64,000 nt of DNA from Anaeramoeba flamelloides (Eukaryota; Metamonada; Anaeramoebidae): assembly GCA_027625915.1 (NCBI GenBank), contig JANTQA010000047.1, positions 4,836,001 through 4,900,000 of the forward strand, in the 5' to 3' direction. Of the stretch, positions 1-11,339 are shown in pieces. The notes beneath the pieces were generated by a model. That model was not told the origin of the DNA and did not search any database. It worked only from the letters and a program-made list of their open reading frames with translations. Position numbers and translations under genes: made by a program. The stretch's first letter is position 1, and each line of letters begins with the position of its first letter.

Positions 1-8
1 TTACTTAC

Positions 9-59
9 CCAAATTTTATCACAATTTGTTTTATAAAGTAAACAAGTTTTTAAAAGCAT
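9..59 (-). CDS. Possible first exon of a gene running off the left edge
   Basis: On the minus strand an ATG at 59 opens 17 codons (MLLKTCLLYKTNCDKIW) that end at a good 5' splice site, GTAAGT, with its G at position 8. Nothing else of the gene is in the window. The donor is the main support. The peptide is too short to assign, and a chance ATG beside a chance donor in A+T-rich DNA is quite possible. Confidence 0.2.
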
Positions 60-1364
60 TATTATTATTATTTTTTTTTTAGAAGAATATATATAACCAC
101 CTTCTTTAACTTATCATTTTTTTTTTTTTTTCAATAAAATTAATGTTTTTAAATAATCCACCTTTAATTTTTCTTAACCCCTTCCGAAAAAAAAAAAAAT
201 TACTTTAAAGGATCAGTACTCTACAACAACAGGTAAAAATTTTAAAATTTGTTATTGGTGATATTTCCCACTTTTAAATTTTGTAGATTCCAAATGACAA
301 ACAATTCTGATTGACTAAGAAATCCATGAAAAAGAAATTCTTTTTTCTATAAAATCATTTTTCTTTCCATTTTTTATGAAATAAATAAAGATTAAATTCA
401 TTTTATTTCTTACATTAGAAAAGGTTATTATCTTGTTCATTTTTATTTCCATCATTATTACCCCAATATATATATTCTTTGTTACTCGTAATATTAATTA
501 AAATGCTTTTTTTTTCTTTTTGGATATAATTCTTTGAGCCAACCAAAAAAATGATTTTTTCAAATTTGTGTTTTTATTTGAATTCAGTATTTAATTTTAA
601 TATGAACCCCAATTAACAAAATTTTAACATATCAAAATTCAATTTGTGAAAAAAAAATTTATTATATCAATTCTCGAAGAAATAGCAAATTATAACACTT
701 CACTAATTGAAATTTTAACACTTTTTTATAAATTAAAATGCTCACAAAACAAAAAATAAATAATTATCAATACAAATAAATCAAGAGTGTGACAAAAATT
801 TTGGAGAGGGCAAAAAAAAAATTAGTATTGGTAAATTTGTTAAAATTCTATTAGGAATATTGATCGATCAAAAAGTTAGATACCATTGACTAACGTTATT
901 TGAGTTCTTCCAATTGTAACAACTTGACTTTAACATAATATCAATTGTTCAAAAAAAATTTTTGATCCAACAAAACAAGTTACATACTTCAAGAAATGAA
1001 ATGAAATGAAATAAAAACGCTAAAAAAAGTTAAAAAATGAAATTCTTATTTTCCAAAAATCAAAATTGTTCAAATTTGAATGAAATTGTAAAATTGTGAT
1101 TTTTTGTAACATTTTAGCTCTGTGGAAAATTTTGAATTTTAGTTTACATACCCCACGTTTTATATTTTTTACTTCAAAAGTTTGTAACGATATACATTCA
1201 AATTGATTAATAATATTTCTATAGAATATCACTATTCTTCTAATTATCATTAAGTTCAAGAAACCCTTTATGAAAAAAACATTAAAATCCTAAAAAATTG
1301 TGTTTCTATTTTCAAGAAAAGGAAATAACAAAAAATAAAAATAATATTTTAAACTTTTATTAAC
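60..1364. other. A+T-rich intergenic DNA
   Basis: No convincing reading frame, RNA gene or intact repeat is seen here. The stretch is made of T- and A-runs. A tandem GAAAT repeat near 994-1012 is the only regular structure noticed. Confidence 0.5.
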
Positions 1365-1890
1365 TAAAACATTTTCCAGTCAAAGGCATCGAGTTTATGA
1401 GAGAATTGTTTGTGTTTAAAGGGTTTGAATGGAGAGTAGACGAAAATTTTATTTTGAAAATTTCAAAATTGAAATCATTTTTTCAATATTTTTTCTTCTC
1501 TATTTTCCCTTTTTTTTTTGAAATGTAATTCTTTTTAATAACGTAATTCATTTGCAAATTAATTTAAATTTCAAGACCAGTAGTAACTTGCAAACAATGT
1601 GTTATTTTAATGTTATCAAAAAAGTGCAAATTAATACAGAAAAATCATTTTGATTTCTTTTGGAATTTTATTAGGATCTTCAATTGAAAATCAAAATGTA
1701 TATTTTGTTGTTTTTCTCAATCGATTACCAAGAATTTGAATTTTTAATTTTTAAGATAATCTATTGATTGATTAGATTTACTTCATACATATATCAAATA
1801 TTCTTGATTCTTTATATTTTTTTTTTGTTCATCGAAGGCCAATTATTCAAAATAATTGGCATTTAAAAAACACATTAAAGTTCTTTTTTT
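1365..1890. mobile_element. Decayed MITE, (TA)n-associated CAGTCAAAGG family
   Basis: The left end reads TTTTCCAGTCAAAGGCATCG, matching the terminal inverted repeat of the copies at 47761 and 50405. The interior follows the 50405 copy in order: GAAAATTTTATTTTG, the T-rich block, a GTGTTATTTTAA block, and a block near 1840 with CAATTATTCAAAATAATTG. The right terminal repeat is no longer recognisable, so this looks like an old copy. Confidence 0.55.
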
Positions 1891-3112
1891 TTTTTTTTTT
1901 TTTAGAAGTTTGAGAAGATTTGATTTTAAGGAATAGAATAAATTTAAAGGGTCTTTAAAATAAAATAATAATATTAAAAAAAATAATATTTAAAATTAAA
2001 CCTTATGGTAAAAAAATTTGTTCTGTAAATATTAAACAGTAAGAATTCAAATAGTTTATAAAAATAAATCATCCAATAAAAAAAAGAAAAATCGAAAGTT
2101 TTGGACTTTTTGGGATGACAGAAGTATCAAGTTTTAAATTGGGATTTCAAATTTTGGAAAAGCAGATAAAATTTAATGTTTTATATTAATTTTTTAATAT
2201 TTTTTTAGGGATTAACAATGAATGATAATTACAAGAGTATTATTTTTTTAACAAAAAGTTTCATTAATATGAACTTTTTTATTAAATTTTGCAGAAAATA
2301 ATTAATAGTTAATTTTAAAATTAATCTTTACAATTAAATAAAAAATTTCAAATAAATTCTAATATATATCACAAAATATTGAAAGTGTCTATCTAAAAAT
2401 TTTCCAATTATATACTTTTTTTTTTTTTTTCCACCAATCTCTACAATACACAAATTAAATAAAAAGAGAAAAAAAATGTTTCAAATTTCCAATAAAATTC
2501 AAAATTAAAGCTATTCCAAGGTTACCACTATATTTCTTCAAGATTAAATTTCGATTTTGATAAAAATTTGTAAAAAATTGAATAGGAAAATAATAAAGCT
2601 CAGATTGAAAAAAAAAACATCAAAGTGTACCAATATGAAAAATAATACCCTTGATGTGATCAAAAAAATTCATTTTTTTTAATAATAAATATTGTGTTTG
2701 CTCTCAACGAATTTTTGATGTTTAGAGTCATTTTGGGTTCAGAACATTTATTTTTTTGGATATCAGAAAAAATTCTTGAATATTCACTCATTTATGAAAT
2801 TTTTTTTCAATAAGAGCTTTATTATTTTCATATTCAATTTTTTAAAAATCTATATCAACATCAAAATTTGATATTGAAAAATTGATGCTAGCTTTGATAA
2901 GACTGTAAAAAAAAAAAAAGATATGAAAAAAAGATCAGTTTTTTGATCAAATTCTGTTACAATAACAAGGTTTTATTGAAATGTGGCTTATTTAATTTTG
3001 GTTTTCTAGGTTCTTCATTAAAAAGAGAAAAAATATCGAGAGAAAAGAACAAAAAAAAAATGAAAAAAGAACAAAAAAAATGAAACAAAGATGAGAAAGA
3101 ATAAAAATAAAT
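1891..3112. other. A+T-rich intergenic DNA downstream of the RCC1-BTB gene
   Basis: No gene is seen. The part nearest 3112 is the 3' flank of the minus-strand RCC1-BTB gene. Long poly-A and poly-T runs make any short frame here unreliable. Confidence 0.5.
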
Positions 3113-4762
3113 TTAATTAACATTAAATTTTTCTTTTAATTCATTAATTTGTTCCAAAAAATTATTGATTTCATTTAATTTAAAATATTCCGGAACAATT
3201 TGAAGGTCAGGCAAAACAAATTCGGGTATGTCATCAGCTGTCAACTCAATAATATCTGTATACAAATATTTAATAAATATTTCCATTGATTCTGGTCCAA
3301 TGCCAGAGAAATCTTGAACTTGATTTTTTTCATCTTTAATTGTGCTAAACATTTCACGGAATGTTCCAGATCTTGCTTGTAAAAGGAATTTATGGACTGG
3401 AATTTCAACCAATTCTTTTTCTTGTTCATCATCATCATCATCTTCATCCTCATCATCCTCATCATCGTCGTCGTCTTCATTTTCTTCAACTAAAATGTTA
3501 AAATCCTTTGAATCTTCGTCGCGATATAATTCTAAAAAGTAATCCTTTATTGTTTTTTTTGGATCGATTTGAAGACCAAAAGCATTCCATACTTCTTGTA
3601 AAAGTTCCAGATTTGAGGTAAAGCCTAAATAACACCAATCTAAAAATGAATTGATATGCTTGTCAGAAAAGGATTGCAAAACTTCTAATGCAACTGGGCC
3701 CTCTTTGCCAGTTCTCCATTTTAATATGCAGGAATGTACTTTCCTGTCAAGAATTTTCAGATCTGCAAAGTCTGATTCTTTGGTAAGTTCCTCCATATCA
3801 TAAAGTAAGCTGTTTGTGGACGAAACAGGAAAGCACACAGAATTCCAAGCTCCACAAGCAATTTTCCATTTTTTACTTTTTGGAATTTCTGGTAAAGTGG
3901 CAACTCCATAGCTCGATGGTGGTGATCCAGCGCCCAACACTCTTCCATCTTTTGTTACCATGACACAATGATGGCATGCAAAGTCGATATCTATAACGTT
4001 TTCTTTGGTTAGCGCGTCCCAAAGTTTAGGATTTGTGTTGCTTCCTTCAAAATAAACTTCATTGACGTCATCTTTCCCTTTGACGAGGATCAGGATTTTC
4101 TGATATCCAGGTGCAACCTTAATGATTTGCTTGTCTTTGAAAATATCAAGCTTACTATAATTCTTTTTGTTGCCTGAAATATGGTCTGCGTATCCCCAAA
4201 CCTCATCGTTTTCATCTTTAAACCAGATCCCATAGGCATAGTTGTTGCAATACATTTCTTTGACCTTGATCCCTTTCAGTTTGTTTGGTATGTTATTATT
4301 TGTGCTCGACAAAGGTAACCCCCAGCCAATTCCTCCACACCCATACATGTCACCGTTGTCACACAAGAACCATGAGTGGCTGACACCTGCTTTGATCTCA
4401 ACAACCTTCAGGTTGTTTTCTTTAAAAAATGGAATCATCTTTGGTTCAGTAGTACTGCTGGAAGAACCCAGACCTGTTGAACTACTACTCCCCTTTGCAT
4501 ACACCATGCCATCAGAGGTTAGCACAAGGTAGTGGCTATATCCACAGGCTGCTTGAATGGCGTTTTTGATCTTGGAATCTGTTTTGGTGGTGATTTGTTG
4601 GTTGTAATCATAGACATTGCCATCGGATGCTACCATCACACAATTTTTGTCTCCATAGCCGACATGAACAATTTCAACTCCCTTTGGCAAAACCACGTTT
4701 GTGCTAGTTACATTAGCGCCAGAACATGCTAATTTTTTAAATGGTTGCACTTTTTCGGTCAT
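3113..4762 (-). CDS. RCC1-repeat and BTB-domain protein with an acidic insert
   Basis: An uninterrupted 549-residue frame with no intron. Residues about 30-310 hold degenerate RCC1 (beta-propeller) repeats, seen as recurring units such as ACGYSHYLVLTSDG, AGVSHSWFLCDNGD and ACHHCVMVTKDGR. A BTB-like stretch follows, and a BTB/POZ domain closes the protein. In that last BTB the opening strand (DFNILVE, near 421) is parted from the core helix (VEIPVHKFLLQARSGTF, near 452) by an almost pure Asp/Glu run at about 428-446. Propeller-BTB proteins of this kind often act as adaptors, for example for Cullin-3 ligases; a role here is inference. The ATG at 4762 is the first in frame, just upstream of the first propeller blade. 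RCC1-BTB genes are strongly expanded in some amoeboid protists, so this is probably one of many. Confidence 0.93.
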   Translation of the reverse strand: MTEKVQPFKKLACSGANVTSTNVVLPKGVEIVHVGYGDKNCVMVASDGNVYDYNQQITTKTDSKIKNAIQAACGYSHYLVLTSDGMVYAKGSSSSTGLGSSSSTTEPKMIPFFKENNLKVVEIKAGVSHSWFLCDNGDMYGCGGIGWGLPLSSTNNNIPNKLKGIKVKEMYCNNYAYGIWFKDENDEVWGYADHISGNKKNYSKLDIFKDKQIIKVAPGYQKILILVKGKDDVNEVYFEGSNTNPKLWDALTKENVIDIDFACHHCVMVTKDGRVLGAGSPPSSYGVATLPEIPKSKKWKIACGAWNSVCFPVSSTNSLLYDMEELTKESDFADLKILDRKVHSCILKWRTGKEGPVALEVLQSFSDKHINSFLDWCYLGFTSNLELLQEVWNAFGLQIDPKKTIKDYFLELYRDEDSKDFNILVEENEDDDDDEDDEDEDDDDDEQEKELVEIPVHKFLLQARSGTFREMFSTIKDEKNQVQDFSGIGPESMEIFIKYLYTDIIELTADDIPEFVLPDLQIVPEYFKLNEINNFLEQINELKEKFNVN

Positions 4763-5173
4763 GAATAAATTTTTTTTTTTTCTTTTTTTATTTTGTTAGA
4801 AAAAAAACTGAAAGGTTTTACAAAATGAGAAAAAATGAAATTGGGACGTTTTATCAAATGAGAAAAAATGAACTTAAGTATCACCACGGCATACATCAGA
4901 AATTGTAAATGTGTTTTGTTGTATTTAAATAATTTTGAAGATTTCAGAGTATTTGTTTGAATAATTGTATTATTTCATCGTTAACTTGGAAAAAAATTTT
5001 GTTCTTTTTTTTTCATTTTCTTTTCTTTTTTTTTTCTCTTTCTTTTTCATTTTCTTTTTCTTTTGTTTTTGAAAACCAAACAATTTCAAAAAGAACCCTT
5101 TTCGCCCTTAGGATGGAAAATGAAACCATTTAAGTTTTTAAAAGTGTTTTTCAACTTTAAAGTAAAAGATTTT
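4763..5173. other. 5' flank of the RCC1-BTB gene with a long pyrimidine tract
   Basis: Upstream of the minus-strand ATG there is a run of T with scattered C at about 4999-5070 (purine-rich on the coding strand). Two nearly identical short blocks lie at about 4812-4834 and 4848-4871, each with CAAATGAGAAAAAATGAA-like sequence. No motif can be assigned. Confidence 0.35.
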
Positions 5174-5658
5174 TACTGTAGTCAAAATAATTTGTGTCAA
5201 AAAGATGAAAACCTGTTTCATAATAAAAAGCTGTGATTTTTTGTTAGAGAAAACTTAAATATTAGTAATTCATGAAAGAAACCAACAATAAACCCTAAAT
5301 AAATATATCAATAGTTTCTTATAGTTTCTATTATTTTAAAAAGACATTCTAAAAATGAAGGATCAAATTGCAAAATTATTTTGAAAAAATAGAATTAATT
5401 TTTAAGAAAATGGTTATCTTCAAAAAAACGAAAAATTTCCAAAAAATTGAGAATATTATCAAAAATTTTTTAACAAAAGGTATTCCAATTGTAATTTTAC
5501 TGTGATATCAAGGAGTATACCTTCAAAATTGATTTTAACTAAGGTGTACTCTTGGGTAGTTAATTGGATATTTAATTGAAACAAGAAAAAAAAAAAAAGA
5601 ACTGATTATATTTTGAAACAAAGATTATTGGAGTTTGACAGACATTATTTTGATCACC
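5174..5658. mobile_element. Tc1/mariner-like MITE, TACTGT family, copy 1
   Basis: Begins TACTGTAGTCAAAATAAT and ends ACATTATTTTGATCAC, which are inverted versions of each other. The interior aligns along its whole length with 6293-6770 and 29503-29994, for example the shared AATGAAGGATCAAATTGCAA. There is no transposase frame, so the element is non-autonomous. The TA next to the termini fits the TA target choice of Tc1/mariner transposases. Confidence 0.75.
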
Positions 5659-6292
5659 AAACCTAATTTTATTTTTCTTTTTCTTTTTCTTTTTTCGCCA
5701 GAAAAAAATATCTGATCTGAAAAAAATACCTGACATGATTATTAATTGTTAATATTCGTAAAATTGTTATGAAATTTCTTTTATTTAAAGTAAATAGAAT
5801 AATAGGGAAAAAAATACCTGATAGAAAAAAATCTCAAAAAAGATTGTTAATAGTGAGCCTTAGGAAAATTGTTGTTTAATTTCTTTTATTTTCAAAATCA
5901 AATACTTTTTATAAATAACCAAAATTTGTATGAAACAAGTAATAAACCTGCCTAAAATTCATTAAAGTAAGGCTTTCTATAGAACACTCAAGTAATTCTT
6001 TGATAACCAAAGTAGATCTACTTTTTTGATAAATAATCAAGTTTTATAGAGACTTGTCGAAATTTGGAAAATGATAATTTTTTATTCTTGTTTTTTGATT
6101 GTTTGAATAGTGTTTTGGATAAGTGTAATTTCATTAACTATCGTTCTAATGAGTGGGCAGGTTAAGTTTAAAAAGTTTGATTTTTAAAAAAAAGCCATTT
6201 GATTTTAAATAAAAAGAAATTACACAACATTTTTCTAATATTCACTATTGAAAATAGAACAAGGTATTTTTTTTTATTACTGGTATTATAAT

Positions 6293-6770
6293 TACTGTTG
6301 TCAAAATAATGCGGGCAAAAAAATTTAATGTGTGTTTCAAAATAAAAGGCGTGTTTTTTTGTTATAGAAGACCTATACATTAGTCAATCAAAGAAACTGA
6401 TAATAAACCCTAAAAAAAATATGGTATTGGTTTCTTAAAGTTCTATTATTTAAAAAGAAATTCTAAAAATGAAGGATCAAATTGCAAAATTATTCTGAAA
6501 AAATAGAATAAATTTTTAAGAAAATTGTTATCTTCAAAAAAACAAAAAATTTCAAAAAAATTCAGAATATTATGGAAATTTTTCAACTATTTGCATAATT
6601 TAAATTTTACCAGAAATAACCAGACCTTTACTTTCAAAATTGATTTGAAATTAGGTATACTATTTGGTTGTAGATTGGATCTTTCATTGAAACAAGAAGA
6701 AAAAAAACCAAGGATAATTAATTTGAAACACGGATTATAGTCTTCGTGTAAACATTATTTTGATCACTAT
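6293..6770. mobile_element. Tc1/mariner-like MITE, TACTGT family, copy 2
   Basis: Starts TACTGTTGTCAAAATAATG and ends CATTATTTTGATCACTATA. It is a direct-orientation copy of the element at 5174, with the same internal order and clear but imperfect identity. Short frames inside it are by-products of the repeat and are not genes. Confidence 0.75.
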
Positions 6771-8727
6771 ATAAATGGTTAAATATTAACAATTCCTTAT
6801 GCATATATTTTTTTTTCAATAGAGTTTTCAAAAAAGTAGAGGACAATTTAAAAGTCTATTTCAACAGGGGAATTGAAAATGAAGCGAAAATATTTTTCCA
6901 TTTGTAATTTAAATTCCAGTACGGGTATTTTTTTTCTTTACTATACTTTATTATTCTACTTTATTTGCCTTTTTGGTTTTAGCTATCAAAGATAGAGATT
7001 GAAATTTGTGATCACTGTTTCGTTGTTTGGCGTTTTTTGGCTGATTTATAAGTTTCTTTTTTTTTTGGTTAAATGAAGGCCCTTAAATTAAAGAATATTA
7101 TAGAATTGAAAAAAGAAAATCAATTGGAAATTTAAACCCCTTGAATTTCAAATACAGATAATATTCAAGTGTTTTTTTTTATCTTTTCAATGGGTTATAT
7201 TCTTTGAAATATAAAAAGTTATTCTATTCTAAAAAATGAAATTGATTTAAAGACACAAAAAAAACAACAAGTGTCTGAAATATAAATATAAATTGAAAGA
7301 TCTTGAAATAAAAGTCTTTTATTGTATTTAAAGTATTCGAATAGATTGTTAAGGAAACTTTTATTTCAGTATGTTTAAAGTAAATGAAATATAGTTAAAA
7401 GTGCAAGATTTTTATTGTGATCAAAACAAAAAAAAAATTGTGGCCAATGTTTAAACTTCACAACACTTCAAGTTTTGAGAAAATTATTGATTATTCAGAA
7501 ATATTTGACAGGGAAATATAAGTAAAAGAATTGTGAAATTAAGGGAGTTAGTAAACTTTGGATTTGTTGAGTGCTATGATTAATTCAAAACCACACTATT
7601 AAATCACCTCTTTAACGAATTAAATAAATCTTTTAAAAAATCCTAGAGTTTTATAACTTCCAGTATAATATATTTACATTACATATATAAAAAGATATTT
7701 AAAAAATGAAAAAAAATAATCAAGAAAAAAAAAAAAAAAATATTATTTATTAACGGATCTTATCTATGGCATTTAATACAATTACTTCTTCTTTTCTTGG
7801 TTTTATTTTTAATTCTCATTGTAAATACTTTAGTTTGTAATTTTTGTGAAACATATTATTTTTATTTCAAAAGATATCCAAAAATGAATTTTCTAATTCC
7901 TATTTTCATTTAAATTCTTCTACAGATAAATACCAATATTCCTTAAAAGACTAGTAAAATAAACAAAATTTTCTTCTAAATTTAATAGCACATTCAAATA
8001 AAAAAAATAAAAACTTCATATTTCATAATGGAGTAAATTTCTTATTACTTCATAAGCTTACTTCCTTACAAAATAATTTTCATAAATGGATTATTGATTT
8101 AAAACGTTTTGAACAATTTATGTAATATTTCTGATTTTTGAAAGTCCAAAATCCAATATATTTTCAAATTAGTTGATAAAAGGACACTTTTAGTTCAAGA
8201 AGATAGAAATCTTACAATCTCATGGTTAAAATAGCCAAAAAAATACACTTTAAAAATGAAACAACAATTTTTTTGTAATAATCTCAGTATTTTAAAAATC
8301 TACTTAATTTAATTTCAAAAAATTACAATAATTATATGAAACTTAAAAAATAATAATTTTTTGATTCATAGAACTGTTATAATCAATTTTTTTTTTATTG
8401 AACAAAAAAATTCGAGATAAAAAAAAAAAACAAACCATCAATTCAAAAAAATCTCAAAATAATTTTTTCAAACTTGGAAAATTAAACTTATAATCTAAAG
8501 AAATACTTTTTAATTTGAAAAATTTTATAATCCATAATTAATAATTCAATTTTGATTATTACACTGAATTATTAATAACACAAAGACTATAACTTATTTA
8601 AATATTTTATTATTATTTCTCAAATTTTCCAAAAATTTTCAAACAAATAAAATTTATTTAAATTTATAATTCTAATAATAAATTAATAGATATTATCAAA
8701 TATCTTATTTTAATAATAAAAATAGGT

Positions 8728-8759
<32 letters not shown>

Positions 8760-8884
8760 GAAAAAGAGACTTATTTTATCATTTCAATTTCTTGAAATTT
8801 GTTAAAAATTGGTGGGAATAAATGATCAATTTTTTTAGATGTTCAAGAATTCAATTTTCAATATTAAAATTGTGGAAAAAAAGC
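6771..8884. other. Intergenic DNA with decayed repeats
   Basis: No gene is seen. A fragment at about 6860-6930 (GAAGCGAAAATATTTTTCC, then AATTCCAGTA) resembles the core of the CAGTCAAAGG MITE family. An (AT)n microsatellite lies at about 8729-8753. The rest is A+T-rich. Confidence 0.45.
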
Positions 8885-9324
8885 CAAACAGGGTATAAAT
8901 GTGAAACACGGTTTTTAATTGGGAACATTAATAGAACCTGAAAATTCAAAGTAAGATCAATCGAAAAAAGATGAAATAAATAAATAGAGACAAAATGAAG
9001 TATTTAGTCCAATAACAGTTTTTTTAATAATATCTCTTGGTGTGGGTTTTTCTTTAGTTAATCAATTATTAAAAATTTGTTGAAAAAATTGACTATTTTT
9101 GAGATCTTCAAAACCACAAACACCATTTTGAGAGTAAAGTAGATTTAAATTGTATTTCTTGGGTTAATTGAAAATAATATAATGAATTATTATTTGAATT
9201 TAATCGGTTTCTTCTTTTTATTGATTTTACTTTACATTTCCAGTAAAGTTCCCAATTAAAAATTGTGTTTCACTTTTTTTCCTGTTTCACTTTTTTTCCT
9301 GTTTCACTTTTTTTCCAAAACAGT
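8885..9324. mobile_element. MITE related to the CTGTTGAGAG family
   Basis: The left arm GTGAAACACGG plus TTTTTAATTGGGAACATT is answered on the right by the inverted TTCCCAATTAAAAATTGTG plus TTTCAC. The right end carries three tandem 17-bp units, GTTTCACTTTTTTTCCT, at 9267-9316. There is no coding capacity. The AATTGGGAAC block is shared with the elements at 9663 and 33045, which suggests related transposase specificity. Confidence 0.6.
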
Positions 9325-9662
9325 TAATTTTATTGTAAAAATCATTACAAAATCATCGTAAATTAAAAATTAAATTCTGAAAATAAATATTTTTATAAAT
9401 TGAAGGTGACTATTATAATAAAAAAATTATTATTTTAATATTCATTTCTATATACTAGGAATATTTTTTTTTCATCTAAAAATAAAATAAAGTAAAAAAA
9501 AAAATAAATAAAAATTGTACATTTATTATGAAATTTAGTTTATTTTTAAATATTAATTTAAATTTTCAAGACTTTTTGTTCATAGGAATTATACGAAATT
9601 ACAAAAAGTTGGATTGAATAATAATAAACAAGTTTTTGTAAATTTTTCTTTTTCTGTTTTGA

Positions 9663-10101
9663 CTGTTGAGAGAAAAATGTTGGACACAGAAAAATGGTTT
9701 GATACTATTTTTAATTGGGAACATTAGTAAAATTGAAAATCAAATTCTATTGATAACTAGGTGAATTTTATATAAATCCAGGTTTAAATGTGTTACAAGT
9801 TCATTAATCTGTGGTATGTGTAGAATACCCATTTGAATGGTTGTTAACTAAAGTAGATCATGCTATTTTAACAAAAAACCAAGTTTTAGTAAAGTTTACT
9901 ATTAATTCTGAAAATGGTAATTTTTAAACTTGATTTAGATTATAAGAGATAAGTTTTTGAAAAAGTAGAATTATATTAATCGTTATTCTAATAAGTAGAT
10001 TATTGTTATTTTCTTTAAATATTTCACAAATGGTTGAAATTAAAAATCATTTTCAGTAAGGTTCCCAATTAAAATTGCTGTCAAAAATTTTTATCTCAAC
10101 A
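9663..10101. mobile_element. MITE with about 60-bp terminal inverted repeats, CTGTTGAGAG family, copy 1
   Basis: Starts CTGTTGAGAGAAAAATG and shares nearly its whole length with 33045-33504, including ACTAAAGTAGATCATGCTAT. The right arm is partly decayed. The insertion splits an outer palindrome: the left flank reads CTTTTTCTGTTTTGA and the right flank TTCAAAACAGAAAAAG, so it has landed in the centre of an older inverted repeat. No protein is encoded. Confidence 0.75.
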
Positions 10102-10361
10102 TTCAAAACAGAAAAAGAAAAATTTACAAAAAAATCTATGTTTTTCACTGAAAATGCCATTGGGAAAATGAAATCTTTTAAAAATTATTATTCATTTCTC
10201 TAAAGTTGATAAACGAAGTTTCTTATTGTGTTTACTTGCATAGCTGTGTAAAGAGTTACTCTATTACCTTTGATGAATAAAATGAATATGGGTTACCAAT
10301 CCTATTAGTGGTCTAGAAAAATCATTTTTTTCTAATTTCCCAAAATTAAACTCATCTCTGC

Positions 10362-11339
10362 ATGTCTTTAGAGGAAATCAAAAAATTTATTCCAAAATTA
10401 ACTTCCAATCTTCACAAAGGATCACTTGGTAGGATCTGTGTAATTGGGGGATGTAAAGACTATACCGGTGCACCATATTTTGCAGGTATGAGTGCACTTC
10501 GTTGTGGGAGTGATCTTGTACATATCATGACAACCGAGTCTGCGTCGATCCCGATAAAATGCTATTCACCGGATTTAATGGTTCACAGCTATTTACCCGA
10601 ATTGGAAGGAAAGACGACTCTTTTAGAGGGCGAACGATTGCCCGAAAATGTCTTGGAGTTACTAAAGAAAATAAATTGTTTATGCATTGGGCCTGGGCTT
10701 GGGCGATCAAAAAGAACACAAGAATTTCTTTATTTAATTATTAAGCAAGCACGCAGCATACAGCTACCAATCTGCATCGATGCCGATGGTTTGTGGGCTG
10801 TAAAAAACAATCTGGAATGCATACAGGGATATCGCAATGTAATTTTAACACCTAACCACCCAGAGTTTATTAGACTTTATCAGTCTGCCTTTGCCTGTGA
10901 TCCAAATATGGAAAATTTGGAACAAACCGTGAAAGAGCTTTCAAACAAATTGGGGAACGTCACAATTTTGAAAAAAGGCAGCATAGATTTTATTTCAAAT
11001 GGTGTAATTTCTCTTCAGGGACAAATACAAGGAAGTAACCGCCGAGTTTCTGGACAGGGAGACATTTTGTCTGGTTGTGCAACGGTTTTTCTGAATTGGG
11101 CTCTCAAATCAGTCCAACAGGACAACAAAGAAACAATTAAGAGCCTCAATAAAGAAGAGCTTGAAAATTCCAAATTAAACGGTTTCATTTCAAATCTAAT
11201 CCCTTTAGCTGCCCTCGGTGCTTCTGCGATAACAAGAAGGGCTAATTTACTTGCATATAAAAAAATTGGCCGATCAATAATAACTTCAGATATCCTCACT
11301 TATGTTGGAAAGTCATTTGATGAATTATTTCTTGACTAG
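10362..11339 (+). CDS. NAXD: ATP-dependent (S)-NAD(P)H-hydrate dehydratase
   Basis: A single-exon 325-residue frame of the ribokinase-like NAXD/CARKD/YjeF-C family, close to the usual eukaryotic length. The enzyme uses ATP to turn the damaged cofactor (S)-NADHX or NADPHX back into NAD(P)H, a metabolite-repair step. Visible landmarks are KGSLGRICVIGG (19-30, nucleotide-binding start), the YTGAPYFAGMSALRCGSDLV stretch (34-53), IGPGLGR (109-115), IDADGL (139-144), NHPEF (165-169) and GSNRRVSGQGD (224-234), whose last Asp, D234, is the expected catalytic base. The ATG at 10362 sits just before the first conserved block. No clear mitochondrial or secretory leader is seen, so cytosolic action is likely. 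The partner epimerase NAXE is neither fused to it nor found nearby. Confidence 0.95.
   Translation: MSLEEIKKFIPKLTSNLHKGSLGRICVIGGCKDYTGAPYFAGMSALRCGSDLVHIMTTESASIPIKCYSPDLMVHSYLPELEGKTTLLEGERLPENVLELLKKINCLCIGPGLGRSKRTQEFLYLIIKQARSIQLPICIDADGLWAVKNNLECIQGYRNVILTPNHPEFIRLYQSAFACDPNMENLEQTVKELSNKLGNVTILKKGSIDFISNGVISLQGQIQGSNRRVSGQGDILSGCATVFLNWALKSVQQDNKETIKSLNKEELENSKLNGFISNLIPLAALGASAITRRANLLAYKKIGRSIITSDILTYVGKSFDELFLD

Noticed and set aside
3342-3542. A Ser-rich plus-strand frame
   Set aside because: It is antisense to the acidic Asp/Glu run of the RCC1-BTB gene, which has far better domain support.
11015-11299. A 94-residue minus-strand frame
   Set aside because: It is antisense to the conserved C-terminal half of NAXD.
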